From Hetaerina americana (Eukaryota; Arthropoda; Insecta; Odonata; Calopterygidae), in contig JAKTNV010000114.1 in the NCBI GenBank assembly GCA_022747635.1, positions 1-64,000 of the forward strand: DNA of 64,000 bases, in the 5' to 3' direction. The translations under genes were made by a program, and so were the position numbers. Below, one piece after another: positions 23,141-35,050 of this stretch (its first letter is position 1; every line of letters begins with the position of its first letter). The notes below the pieces were generated by a model. The model was not told where the DNA came from. It did no database searches and saw nothing but the letters and a program-made list of their open reading frames with translations.

Positions 23141-24017
23141 AATTGCGGTTTTAGGATTCCTTAGGATTTTTATTTTTCTCTCATATTTTCACTTCCCTTT
23201 CCAGAGAGCGCACAAAAGAGTGTGAAGAAGTTGGCTTCGCCGCTGGAGAAGGGGGGAGCTCTGCAACTTCAGCCCATTAAGTTTCATTAACCCTTCCAAT
23301 TACCTCCCCCAACAGTCGCCTGAGCAGCGCATTAGATGGGAATCTATGGCTTCGAGGAAAAGATGGATCGTTTGTAATGCTTGGCAGTGGTGGAAGGCAG
23401 AATGCAATATTTCTCACGTGCTCTATGCCCCCTCACAATACCTACGCTCTTCCGGAAAATGTCGCCCTTGATCTTGGTGGAAGAGCGGCGAAGGGGAGCT
23501 GCTCTAAGGAATCCATCGGCTAATCTCTCTCTCTTTCTCAGAATTCTTTCATGATGTGTGATGAAAAACTGCATCACAAATATATATGAATGAAGAGGGT
23601 ACAAAGTGTAGAGTTTCATCTATGTGTAATTCTCTTTATATATTCATAAAATATTTTACTACCATCCTATTTATCGACTTTTGTTTTGAATCAAGTCCTT
23701 AGAGCATAGCCAAATACCAATCAATGATTTCAATAGAATATCTAGATAAGCGTTTGTCAACAGAAAGTGAGTTTATGTCAGGTCTTTTTTTTTTGGAAAC
23801 CATCCGAGCACTAAGAATGTGTTAGTTCAGAATCGAGATGAAAACACCAACTCACCCATATCAGTAATTGCATCAATGCCATGAAAATACACTTTGATAA
23901 GTGGAAAATACTCTTTCTGGACTGGTTATAATTTATTTATTACCCTAAATTACTTCATGAACTAGAAAAGAAATCACGTAGGGGTGGGTACATATGTACA
24001 TATGTGGGTGTATGTAT
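23141..24017. other. No recognisable feature
   Basis: Mixed sequence with no recognised motif; it becomes AT-rich towards the microsatellite. Confidence 0.4.
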
Positions 24018-24021
24018 GTGT

Positions 24022-24080
<59 letters not shown>
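24018..24080. repeat. (TA)n microsatellite
   Basis: Pure TA tract flanked by imperfect TA/TG repeats (about 23990-24150). No LINE end beside it. Confidence 0.93.
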
Positions 24081-24082
<2 letters not shown>

Positions 24083-24150
24083 ATATACATCTATGTGTGT
24101 GTATATATTCACCTACATACGTGTGTATATATATATACACATATATAAAA

Positions 24151-24589
24151 TATATTTATTATTATATTCTTTATCATCATTTATATTCATCTCATTGTAT
24201 ATATACATTACATGTAATACGCATATAAATGGGAGCCTTAAACATTTCATGTCAATTACTGAAATCAATCTCATGCTCTCTTCATAGCCTACTGAGCGAA
24301 GAAGCTACCGGTGTCTTTGAGAGATCTTTTCTAGGCATGTACGAAAACATTGTGACGTGGATCCACCGTACTTAACACAGTGATTCCAAAAGCGGGCTAA
24401 CTTTGGGCGTCCATGACCGAGAAATCGGTAGCAGAAGGCAAGTATGAGGGACAAAATTGAAGGCTGATGGGTTTATTTTTAGAGCCGAGGCAAACATTTT
24501 TTTTAGCGAGCTTGAAGTACATTTTTCAGATTTTGCGGTGTCCAGACGGCGGGAAGCGGCGTATAAAAAAGGGAAGAAGAACTTCCAGC
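24151..24589. other. No recognisable feature
   Basis: AT-rich sequence between the microsatellite and a GC-rich region. Confidence 0.4.
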
Positions 24590-25115
24590 CTCCTGGTCCC
24601 CATTCCTCTGCCCCCTCTTCCCTCTCCCCAAGCCCACGCACGACCACGGACCAGCCTTTTTAATAACCCTTAACGTCTCTATTCCCTTCGCCCTGCCTGC
24701 CCGCCCTCTCTTCTCAACCTCCCTTCCCCCCCAACCTTCCTTCTCTTCAAACTCCTCCCCCCCGCTCCATTCTTACCCGCCGACCACAAAACCCTCGGCG
24801 CGCCTCGAGATGCGACGGCCACGAAGAAAGAATCCGTTTAGCGGAAGCGGGGCCCGGATGGGGGGGTGGGGGGAGAGGGAGGAGGAGCGGAGGGGGGGGA
24901 AGGAGGAGGTGGAGAAGGTTGGTGTCAGGTGTCGAGGCGTTTCCCACTTTTCGGCAGCGGTTGTCCGCCTTAGTGGACCGGTTGGCTGCTCTCGGGACCT
25001 CCAGCGTAGGCTAACTACCGTGGAGTGGGAGGCGCGAGGGGGAGGGGGGAGGGGGCGGGAGGTCTGCGGGGCCGGTGACGGGAAGGGGTGGGGGGCGATA
25101 ATGATTCGAGAATGA
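24590..25115. repeat. GC-rich island, C-rich then G-rich
   Basis: Left half (about 24590-24780) is C-rich on the plus strand and right half (24840-25110) is G-rich with CpGs. A 101-codon frame at 24810-25115 has only compositional content. It could be an unmethylated regulatory region, but I see no promoter element I can name. Confidence 0.5.
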
Positions 25116-25631
25116 AGAAATGGCGCACGTCACGGATGCAAAGTTCGGCGGAGACGAAGATTGAGAGCATTGCCTCCGGGCGTTCAACAATTATTAGGTA
25201 AATACTAAAAAATATCGTAATTATTATTAGCAGTAGTCTACCCGCTAACAGTACGTTTTAATGAACCTTGCCACTAGACACCTCTGTACTTCTAAGCCCT
25301 GAATGATATGAGATAAATTATCCTTAGACCCCACCCTATATGTTACAATAACTCATTCTCCAGGCCTACGCACTATCACCCTCCCTTGATTCCATCCCAC
25401 CCCTCTACCTCGCCTCCCCAACATCAACCCCGCTATTAGTGCCTTCAGGATCGGAGAGATGGTTGAGGGCCATACTTTGTGGTATTTAATGGCAATGCAC
25501 CAGGGAGAATGAAAATAACTTAGCATTTCCGCAGGATAAAATTTATGGCTGTCAACTAGTTTCGCTAAACTGTAGCATCATCTGACGAAATCTCATTGCC
25601 TTTTTTGGGGAAGATGAACGTCCCCGTCTTA
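25116..25631. other. No recognisable feature
   Basis: AT-rich then C-rich sequence; nothing recognised. Confidence 0.35.
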
Positions 25632-26555
25632 CTCTCTTACTGCCCATCCCGACTATCCACTCGCTATCCGCCGCCGTGCATCCAGGGACATGCATAGGTG
25701 CCAGGAAAGTCGTCTGTCTCTCAAGCCTACTCCTAACTTCTTCAAATGTTTTTTAATTGGACTTAGTTTATTCTTTCGAAAGCCTTATCAACATCCTCGA
25801 AGCATGCAAATACATCTTGGTTACACCATATTTTCCTTCCCCTGATGACCTTTTTATTGTGATGGTATCAAATGTATCCATTCCCCTTCTTAAGTTCAAA
25901 CTCATCCTCTCCTACGAACTCGTATGTTTCCTCCCCATGATCGATACCTTTTCCCCCTGAAATATCAAACGCCTAGTCATCCCGTCCTCAAACAGAGCTG
26001 CCCCTCTCTTTTTTGGGGTGTATCAGTGCTAACTTATCTAAACTAAGGTCTTTCGGCCGAGTTCCTCGCTAATAAGTGTTACAAATGAGCCCATCAAAAC
26101 TCTTCCCTCCCCGTTTTCTTGAATTCTAGAGTACATAATTCTCGGGAATGTATCTGTTCCCACAGTTTTCTTTTATTTCATTCCCCTTAATGTATTTTAT
26201 ATCCCTCAGTCAAGTATTCCTGGTCCTAAGCTATCATTGTCAACACTTTAATACCTTTCAATGCCCAAAATACATTGTCTACTATTTTTATCATATAATC
26301 TTCCTTTACGCATTCCTTCAATCTCATCAAAACCTGCTCTTCTTCCATTAATATTTAACCTGTTTCGCATGTAATACGTAATAACAGAATTTCTCTTCTT
26401 ACATCCCAACAGATCCTTCATTTTTCTTTATAGCGCGCCCAATTCAACCCGTTAACTCTCCATATGTTCTCTCTATTTTTCCCACGTGTTTTCTATGTCC
26501 CATTAGTTTCCAGGCTCAGTTTATTCATTAGAACATTGTGCTTTCTTCTCCGCAA
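25632..26555 (-). pseudogene. Decayed LINE family A relic, RT and linker
   Basis: Collinear with the minus-strand LINE text of the full-length copy: remnants of the motif-A region ('tatcaacatcctcgaagcatgcaaatac', 25785-25812), 'aggtctttcggccgag' (26045), 'tcctggtcctaagctat' (26218) and 'tccatatgttctctc' (26457). Numerous indels and stops. One of the older copies. Confidence 0.72.
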
Positions 26556-26619
26556 TTTGACGTTCAGGTAAAAATAATCTGATATTAGGGTTATTTGAAA
26601 CACTTCTTCAGTGTATCAA

Positions 26620-26730
26620 CACAGTTCCCAGACAGCCGTCAACCCGAAGGTTGGTTCGATAGGCTAGGGTAGAAGAGATGACCCAATTAAGCCCAAGGAC
26701 GAACGAAATTCAGGCATCAGAGTCGTGGGG
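26620..26730 (-). repeat. SINE family 1, 3' portion
   Basis: Contains the tail hairpin ('GTCAACCCGAAGGTTGGTTCGAT') and the next segment ('aagcccaaggacgaacgaaattca') found in the better copies at 55137 and 63504. The tRNA-like head is missing. Identified by comparison within the window. Confidence 0.65.
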
Positions 26731-27393
26731 TCAAAATTGAAGGAATTGGAGTTCTTAAATCATATGCCAAAAAAATTGATTCTCACCCACAAAATGGTGT
26801 TAGCACTTAAGTTTAAGCACTGATTTTATAATGCATAGACGCCTTGATAGAGTCATTTATTCCTCGCCGAGCTGGTGCCTATTACACAAAGAGAAATCCT
26901 ATAAAAAGGCGTAGACCTAGTTTTCATTGACCCCGTCAATTTCCGAGGCTCGTGGTCGCTGCCTGGCGCTTATAAAACGATTTATTGGGAAATATTCAGC
27001 ATAGTCAGATGCAGTTTATGGGTAGGTCGCATCTACTAGTTATTCAGCAACATATGTTTAAATCAATTGCGAAAAATCAATGTGTAGATTGGATAGTCAC
27101 AAAGGCTCAAAATTTAAAGATTTACTCATACAATACACTGAAACATCTTACCTTAAAACTTTTTCATACCTTAAAAATTTAAAAATTTAAATAGGCACTA
27201 TCCATTGAGAAAGTGATTATTGGTAATAAGCTACGCACCGTTCTCTAATTGAGGCTACAATACAGCAATTGTAAGTTTCTCTTTCCTGAAAATACGTTTG
27301 TCTTTTAACTTTCAATTCAACCCACAGTTCTCAATATACCTTTCTTACCATTACTTCTCCGCATAAGATAAAAAGCACAGTCAATTATTATTA
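26731..27393. other. No recognisable feature
   Basis: AT-rich; nothing recognised. Confidence 0.4.
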
Positions 27394-28725
27394 TTAGGTA
27401 ATCTACCGGTTAAGGTAGGTTTTTTAGATGGACACAGCTCCTAAATAAATATTTTGTGATTCCTATAAAAACACAACATCCTACTCTACATCAGGTCCCT
27501 CTTCATCTCTGAGTACCTTCTTCCTACCTTCATCCAGTCCAACATCCCTATCCTGTTCCTTCCCTTTCCTCATTTGCCTAACATTCTCCCCTCAATCACA
27601 GTTTTCAACATCCCACTGCCGGTCAATACCCCCTTCATCCACTTTTCCTGCGACTATAGGATTTCTCCCAACAAACCCCTCTCTTCGCCCACCATACCAA
27701 GTACTTCCTCCTTCGTTTTCTTTTCTGTCCTTTTCACCTTCTCCTTTCTTCTCCACACCCACATTTCAAAAGCCTCAAGTCTACGTCTATCCTCCTGCTT
27801 CAACGACCACGTTTCCGCGCCGTACATAGCTACGCTCCGTATTTAAGTTTTTACGTGTCTTTTCTTAACATCCTTACTCAACGTCCCTCTCATCAACTCC
27901 CTTCTCTTTGTGAAAGCCTCTTTGCCTAGCGCAATTCTACTCCTTACGTCCCTACTACTTTGACCGTGTTGGTCCAAAACACTACCGAGATACGTAAACT
28001 GTTCTACCTGCTCTAGTTTTTGCCCTCCTATTTTAATGTTTAGCTTAGCCTTTTTCTTTCAAGAGAATTGCATAACCTTTGTTTTATTAACATTGATCCT
28101 CATCCCATACCTGTCGCAATGAATTTCCAATTCACTCAGCAATGCTTGCAATCCCTTGGCTGACTGACAAACGAAAGCTTGGTCATCACCGAACCTAACT
28201 GATTTTACGAATTCCCCGCCCACTTTCATTCCTACCTCCAGATCTTCCCATGCCTCTTTGATCATTTCCCCTGCATACAGGTTGAACAGCAACGGAGATA
28301 ATGGGCAACCCTGCCTTACACCCCTTCCTAACACTGCCCAACCGGACTCCCCGTTTCCCACCCGCACCTGAGCAGCCTGAGATATGTACAGGTTGCGGAT
28401 TAGCCTCCTTTCCCTCCAATCTATTCCTATTTTCTGCAATATACTCATTAGTTTTTCCCAATTCACTCTATCAAACGCTTTTTCGAAATCTACGAAACAG
28501 GCAAATACCTCCTGGTTGTGTTCTATATTCCTCTCGATTAATAATCTCATTACTGCAATGGCATCACACGTACCTCTCCCCTTCCTAAACCCAAACTGAT
28601 CATCCTCTAAGTGATCATTTGCCCTACCCTCTATCCTCTTGTTTATGATCCTGAGATCAACTTAACCGCGTAAGATATCAAACTTAGTGTCCTGTAGTCC
28701 TCACATGATGTAGCCTTTACCTTTT
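27394..28725 (-). mobile_element. LINE family A, 5'-truncated copy with RT
   Basis: The 3' end at 27394 has the conserved hairpin preceded on the plus strand by (ATT)n. Reading leftward from 28725 the element contains RT sequence ('GRGTCDAIAVM', then 163 open codons 28550-28059 with 'CFVDFEKAFDRVNWEKL', 'GVRQGCPLSPLLFNLY' and the catalytic motif). The palm motif reads FGDD where other copies have FADD. Frameshifts separate the RT from the C-terminal region. At the left-hand end of the ORF the normal 3' untranslated region follows. Confidence 0.92.
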
Positions 28726-30128
28726 TGCAAAGTCGATATGGACTCTATTTCACTCCCGTGTTCAGTCTTACCGCTTCCCAATTATGGTTCTATATCCGCC
28801 CCGCTTAGGTAGTCATATACCATTCTTGTGCACTCGGATTCATGAACTGGTTTTGAGTAATGAAACTCACTCTAGCCTGGTCCTCTTTTCTGCAGTACTT
28901 TCCATTTAAAGGAATTAGTGACGCATTGATTTTGCCAACTTCCAAACGAGCAGCTCTGTTTTAATTCCGAATTAACAACAAGAACGTTTTCACGCGCGTA
29001 CGCAAAACATTAAATGAGCAATGTTCTAGATTTACAGAAAAATATATTTATAATATATTTATCCAACAGAATAACCTTTCACAAAAATGACAATTAAAGG
29101 CTAAAATAGCCTGTAGGTAAATATCAAACATGAACATTTATGGACAATCGACTAAACGATAGTTACAATAAGAAGATCGACTCATTTTTGAAAACCTAGT
29201 ACCAGTTCCAAGAATTCACGTTGATATTTCTTCCTTGGGGCTTCAAAAGAATGGTAGGCCCAGGAGTTTGAATTGCACTTGTGAATAGATGGAAAGTGCA
29301 AACTGCTATCTGGTTCCGACCTGTGGCTGTTGAACTGGTCCGGACCCAACACAGAAAAATATATATCGTTTGCCTCTAATATTCTGATGTTTGACGGCTA
29401 TCGTGCACCGAAAGGTAAACCATACTCTGCACGCATTTGATGGCGGATTTGATGCCGTTCATTCAATATCGATTCATCCACATTTAAATTCTAATATTAG
29501 TTTACTTCAACCCTCATTTCATCTCAATGCAACACTAATTCATTTATGCCCTGAAATATCTTATTACTCTGACCTACGTACGTGTTCCTTCGCCTTCTTC
29601 TGTGCTCTTCCCTTATCTTATGCCCTTCTAATATCAGGCGACTTCTTAAAAATCCATTCAGTCTCCATTTGTTCTACTCATTTTTTAAGTGAATTACAAT
29701 GCCTGGGAATCTTCTTTCTATCACTGCATTCCCCCTCATTTTACACTAAATTCCTTTTGAACCTCGGCACGAATACTTGTAGGTTTATTTCTTCTCTGCT
29801 CCGCTTTTTCTATCCAATTCCAATCCTGATTCTAATGCTATATAACAAAATTTTAAAAAATGAGTATTAACGGATTGCCGTTGAATTATTTCATCCGAGG
29901 AGACAGCAGCAAGAGACGAGAAACTGAACGGAGCTACCACGGCTCCGGCACAAAAGATTCGGATGGGATATTTTGGAACTTACCGTGCGTAAATTCCTTC
30001 GTTTTTCATCTATTTTCCTCTACTCCTTTAAATCTACATGATACCCTAGCTAAATCTTCCATAAACTGATTTTAAATACATCTAAATAATTACGAATCAA
30101 TGCACACATAAACAATATCCGTCAATAA
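28726..30128. other. No recognisable gene
   Basis: AT-rich sequence. A 159-codon frame at 29391-29870 is rich in Ser, Phe and Leu, has no motif I recognise, and I treat it as chance. Confidence 0.4.
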
Positions 30129-30307
30129 CTCTGCTGGACCTCCCTTTCTTTGATCACAAAATATTTATTCATTTATGATGGAGTTCGCCCGGGTTACGCC
30201 AGGGTTGACTTCACGTATTCCAGATTCATTTCATTGTTATTTTTCAAGGATTAAACAATACGAATATTATATATATATATTTATGTGTATATATATATGT
30301 GTGTGTT

Positions 30308-30399
<92 letters not shown>

Positions 30400-30670
30400 C
30401 ATATTCATTCACAAGGATATAGATATTAGGAAAATGGATAGGATCATATATAAAGGATGAACACAGGATAGGTGGGTAAGGAGGAATCAGGCAAATTAGG
30501 AGCGTTAAAATATTTCCTTGACCGGGATTTGAACACCGGATCTTTTCATCCTCGAAAAATAACATGGAAATTAAGCTGGCAAATGTGACGCCAGTCCTAG
30601 TGTAACCAGGGCTAACTCAATTATAAATGAATGAATATTCTGTGATTAAAGGGAGAGAGGTCCAGCAGAG
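30129..30670. mobile_element. Foldback element with about 140-bp inverted arms and (TA)n in the loop
   Basis: The outer 12 bases CTCTGCTGGACC (30129-30140) recur inverted at 30659-30670. The arms continue as imperfect inverted copies for about 135-145 bp (to about 30268 and from about 30535), including 'ATTCATTTAT' and 'TGTTATTTTTC' blocks. The loop holds a long TA/TG microsatellite. The right arm on the minus strand reads 'GATCCGGTGTTCAAATCCCGGTC', which resembles a tRNA box B. No target duplication is obvious. It encodes nothing. Confidence 0.75.
30268..30400. repeat. (TA)n microsatellite in the foldback loop
   Basis: TA repeats with TG/GT interruptions; pure TA from about 30313 to 30365. 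Lies between the two inverted arms of the foldback element. Confidence 0.93.
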
Positions 30671-30733
30671 CATACATATACTACCTTGATCAAAAATTTC
30701 CCGGAATTTATTCAGAAAATTAAAAATACAAGT

Positions 30734-31806
30734 TTAATCATCTAAATCTATATTGTCCCCTTCAAAGTAATCCCCATCGACTGCAACACACTTATGCCAG
30801 CGCTTGATCCAATCCTCGAAACATTTTTTATATTCGGTTTTCGGTATGTCCATCAGTGCTTCCTGCGATTTTTCCATTACTTCCTCTCGGCTGCTAAAAC
30901 GCGTTCCCCGTAATGGTTTTTTAACTCGATTGAACAGAAAGAAGTCACAGGGAGCCAAATCAGGTGAATTCGGTGGCTGTTGGATGGTATTTGTTGCATT
31001 TTTCGTCAAAAAATTACGAATAATGATAGCACTGTGCGACGGTGCGTTATCATGGTGCAAAATCCACGAGTTTTCTGCCCACATTTCTGGTCTCTTTCGG
31101 CGAATTGCTTCACGCAAACGTCTCATAACGCCCAAATAATACTCTTTGTTTACTGTCTGGCCTTCTGGCAAAAATTCATGATGCACTACACCGTTGTAAT
31201 CCATGAAAACCGTCAGCATTGCCTTCTTTTTTGACTGAAAACGACGTGGTTTTTTTGGTCTCGGCTCATTTGGTGAACGCCATTCACTGGCCTGATGTCT
31301 AGATTGCGTGTCGTACTCATAAACCCACGTCTCGTCTCCAGTAATGATCCTTTTGATGAATGTGGGATCGGATTCAGCCTCGCAAATCATGTCTTTTGCG
31401 ACGTCAACACGGTCTCTTTTTTGCATGAAATTGAGGTCTTTTGGCACCAACTTTGCTGCTACACGACGGAAACCCAAATCATTAACCACAATGTCTTGGG
31501 CGGATCCATAGGCAATGTTCAAGTCCTCCGCTATTTCTCTGATGGTTAATTTGCGGTTATTGACCAACATTTCTTTTACTTTATCAATTTTTTCACCGAC
31601 TTTCGATGTCGATGGTCTGCCACTGCGTTCATCATCTTCGATTGACTCACGACCACTTCTGAACCGCTCGTGCCACTGGTAAACGACCGTTTTTTTAGAG
31701 AATCGTTGCCGAAACACTTTTCCAACATTTCCAACGTCCGTGCGCCACTAAATCCGTTTTTTACGCAAAATTTAATACAAGTTCGTTGTTGCAAATTTAA
31801 ATCCAT
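30734..31806 (-). pseudogene. Mariner DD34D transposase with one 1-base frameshift
   Basis: The likely start is the ATG at 31806 ('MDLNLQQRTC'), giving a 357-residue product once frames are compared with copy 2. Helix-turn-helix regions lie at about residues 10-55 and 80-115, the linker motif 'LVPKDL' at about 120, and the catalytic domain after 150. The aspartates are D158 ('ITGDETW'), D253 ('HHDNAPSH') and D288 ('LAPCDFF'), with exactly 34 residues between the last two, so the triad is intact. One T is missing from a run near 31690 (7 T here, 8 in copy 2), which breaks the frame at about residue 40. The downstream 327 codons are fully open. Confidence 0.95.
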
Positions 31807-31988
31807 TTCTGAAATTGTAAAAAATCGCCAACACACACAGAGATAGATGTACTCTTGGCTACGTAACTTTTGCAAATGTCAAGTTATGACACTAAGATTT
31901 AAAGGGAATATCAACAACAGATGTACCAATTTAACAAAAAAAACAGAACTCAAATCGGAACGATGGGAGCGCCACACGGTGGTTATTC

Positions 31989-31995
<7 letters not shown>

Positions 31996-32019
<24 letters not shown>

Positions 32020-32129
32020 ATTCAGTATAAGTCCGAAAACAGCACATTTAGGCCTTTACATCGAACTATAAACAACGATAACAATGTCACATATACAAAC
32101 ACCCAAGCCCTAGATGGAGGGAAACTAGG
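31996..32129 (-). mobile_element. Small retroposed insert with poly(A) in mariner TIR
   Basis: About 134 bp of foreign sequence splits the right inverted repeat of the mariner. On the minus strand it runs from 'CCTAGTTTCCCTCC' to 'TACTGAATAAA' and ends in a run of about 24 A, as expected for a reverse-transcribed RNA. The 'AATAAA' lies directly at the A-run. Target duplication cannot be resolved because the insertion site is itself a T run. I do not recognise the body: it could be a truncated LINE 3' end, a SINE or a processed transcript end. Confidence 0.75.
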
Positions 32130-32155
32130 TTTTGATCAAGGTAGTGCATACAAAA

Positions 32156-32435
<280 letters not shown>

Positions 32436-33986
32436 TCCCTCCACGGACTACAACCTTGACGCGGTGGAAGGGCTTGTGCGTTCCGATGACGCCTAGAGCT
32501 GTGCTGGCGGGAGTAATAATAATTGCTCCTGGTAGGGTCACCCATGCCAGATAGGTCGAAGGTTAGGAGCCAGACGAAAGGTAGTCTACGCAGCGTCTGT
32601 TCCTCAGTGAGGTGGCTGCAATGGCGTCTGACCCCAGTGGGGCGGCCAGTAAGTGATGGTGTCACGTTAAAAACACTATTGAGGAAGGCAACGGGAAACC
32701 ACCTCAATTGTCATTCCCAAGATTTAAATGATGGAAAATGCAGACATTTTGAGTCCTGGCAACTACGGGGCTCGGCCCAATTGGCCGTGTGTCGTGCCCG
32801 GCAGCGGGGGAGGCAAGTCTTCCGCGGTCGTCATCCCACGAAACCCTTGCAAGGGAAAACCGGCAGAAGCAGGACAGAAGACGCAGAAGAAGAAGACCAA
32901 ATTAGTTAGAATCGGAACGTGGAATGTTAGGACAATGATGAGGACAGGGAAACTGGAGGATGTTCACCGAGAGATGGAAAGCGAAAAATAGATATTTTAG
33001 GTCTCTGCGAGGTGAGATGGAAGGATAGCGGGGATTATTGGAGTGATAACTATAGAATAATATACAGCGGCGGGGACGAGAGCCAACGAGGGGTTGCCAT
33101 TGTATTAAATGAAGAGGTAGGGAGAAGCGTAGTTGACATAGAGTAGGTAACAGATAGATTATTACTAATAGAGATAAAAGCAGAACCGACGAACTTGGTT
33201 ATTATACAGGTACACATGCCACCGAGCAACTATAAGGAAGAAGAGGTCGATAGGATATACGATCAGTTAGAGGACATAATTGCGTGTGTTCCTGCGGGGA
33301 AGCATTTGATAGTGATAGGGGATTGGAATGCGACGGTAGGCGAAGAAAGAGATGGTGACGAGGTGGGGGACTACGGTTTAGGCACGAGAAATGACCGCGG
33401 GGAGAAAGCAGTTGAGTTATGCAGGAGACAGGGGTTAGTCATCACTAACACTTGGTTTAGACACCACAAGAGACGCAGGTATACATGGAAAATGCCCGGT
33501 GACTCAGAAAGGTATCAGCTAGATTATATCATGGTTAGACACAGGTTTAGGAACAATGTGATAAATTCGCACAGCTTCCCGGGAGCGTATGCGACTTAGT
33601 TGTTATGAAATGGAGAGTCCGTTTCAAAAAGATAAGGCAGGGGCGGCGAGTTAGAACATGGAATGTAGAAGCATTTAATGGTTTGAAAAGGAAGGAATAC
33701 AAACAGGCGGTACAGGAAATCATGGAGGATGGTAAAGAACTAAGTACCATCGAAGAAAATGGGAAAGTATCAAGAAAGGGTTGTCTAAAGCCGCAAAAGA
33801 TACTATTGGAACCGTTAACGCTAAAAGGACTAGGAAACCATGGATCACGGATGAGATGATTACAAAGATGGATGAGCGGCGAAAATGGAAGAATGTAAAT
33901 ACAGAGATAGGCAAAATGAAGTACAAGGAATTAAACAATAAATTGAGGTGGGCAACAAATAAAGCAAAAGAAGCATGGTGGAAGAC
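32436..33986 (+). mobile_element. LINE family A, 5'-half copy
   Basis: The 5' leader starts at 32436 next to (TA)n. The endonuclease and linker regions follow to 33986 and then stop right after the bases GCATGGTGGAAGAC. It shares with the copy at 56672-58232 a two-base deletion that ends the frame in 'HREMESEK' (32991) and the nearby substitutions ('KLEDVHREM' instead of 'KLENVKREM'). Further lesions are a TAG at 33144-33146 and a small deletion near 33590. At 33999 an inverted LINE fragment begins. Confidence 0.92.
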
Positions 33987-33998
33987 CATGTTGAGGAG

Positions 33999-34864
33999 TG
34001 TTTTCTTCTCTATCCATTTCACCTTCTCCATTCTTCTCCACACCCATATTTCAAAAGCCTCCAGTCTAAGTCTATCCTCCTGCTTCAATGACCATGTTTC
34101 CGCGCCGTACATAGCTACGCTCCGTATTTAAGTTTTTACGAGTCTTTTCTTAACATCCTTACTCAACTTCCCTCATATCAACTCCCTCCTCTTTGTGAAA
34201 GCCTCTTTGCCTAGTGCAATTCTACTCCTGACGTCCCTACTACTTTGACCGTGTTGGTCCAAAACTCTACCGAGATACGTAAACTCTTCTACCTGCTCTA
34301 GTTTTTGCCCTCCTATTTTAATGTTTAGCTTAGCCTTTTTCTTTCAAGAGAATCGCATAACCTTTGTTTTATTAACATTTATCCTCATCCCATACCTGTC
34401 GCACTGAATTTCCAATTTACTCAGCAATGCTTGCAACCACTTGGCTGACTGACAAACTAAAGCTTGGTCGTCTGCAAACCTAACTGATTTTACGAATTCC
34501 CCGCCCACTTTCATTCCTACCTCCAGTTCTTCCCGTGCCCCTTTAATCATTTCCTCTGCATACATGTTGAACAGCGACGGTGATAATGGGCAACCCTGCC
34601 TTACACCCCTTCCTAACACTGCCCATCCGGACTCCCCGTTTCCCACCCGCACCTGAGCAGTATGAGACATATACAGGTTGCGGATTAGCCTCCTATTCCT
34701 CCTATCAATTTCTATTTTCTCCAATATACTCATTAGTTTTTCCCAATTCACTCTTTCAAACGCGTTTTTGAAATCTACGAAACAGGCAAATACCTCCTGG
34801 TTGTGTTCTATATTCCTCTCGATTAATAATCTCATTACTGCAATGGCATCACGCGTACCTCTCC

Positions 34865-34868
<4 letters not shown>
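33999..34868 (-). mobile_element. LINE family A fragment, inverted relative to its neighbour
   Basis: On the minus strand it encodes the RT from '[19 protein letters not shown]' at 34868 through '[17 protein letters not shown]', 'GRGVRQGCPLSPSLFN' and 'VRFADDQALVC' to a frameshift near 34344, then the C-terminal block, stopping at 33999 inside 'KVKWIEKKT'. The 5' side ends exactly at a (TA)n tract. The 3' side is cut at the junction with the plus-strand LINE half at 32436-33986, so the normal 3' end is missing. Confidence 0.92.

Positions 34869-34942
<74 letters not shown>
34869..34942. repeat. (TA)n microsatellite at a LINE truncation point
   Basis: Pure TA tract starting where LINE similarity stops; AT-rich, partly TA-repetitive sequence continues to about 35050. 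Confidence 0.95.
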
Positions 34943-34955
<13 letters not shown>

Positions 34956-35050
34956 AAAATATACCCTCGTATATAGATACATAAATATAATATATTTTGT
35001 ATATATATATACGTAATTAATGTATAATGTAATATATGCATTATTTATTA

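Larger units (their letters stand above)
30681..32144 (-). mobile_element. Mariner family A copy 1, right terminus split by a retroposon
   Basis: Left inverted repeat CTACCTTGATCAAAAA(T/G)TTCC starts at 30681 after a TA. The right repeat is interrupted after 'GGGACTTTTT' (to about 31995) and its outer part 'TTTTGATCAAGGTAG' reappears at 32130-32144. Removing the 31996-32129 insert gives an element of about 1.33 kb, the same as copy 2 at 39220-40546. The base pair after the right end is TG, a one-base change from TA. Only a handful of substitutions separate copies 1 and 2. Confidence 0.95.

Noticed and set aside
30734..31806. Possible host SETMAR-like gene
   Set aside because: It is bounded by mariner inverted repeats and TA sites and has no SET domain.
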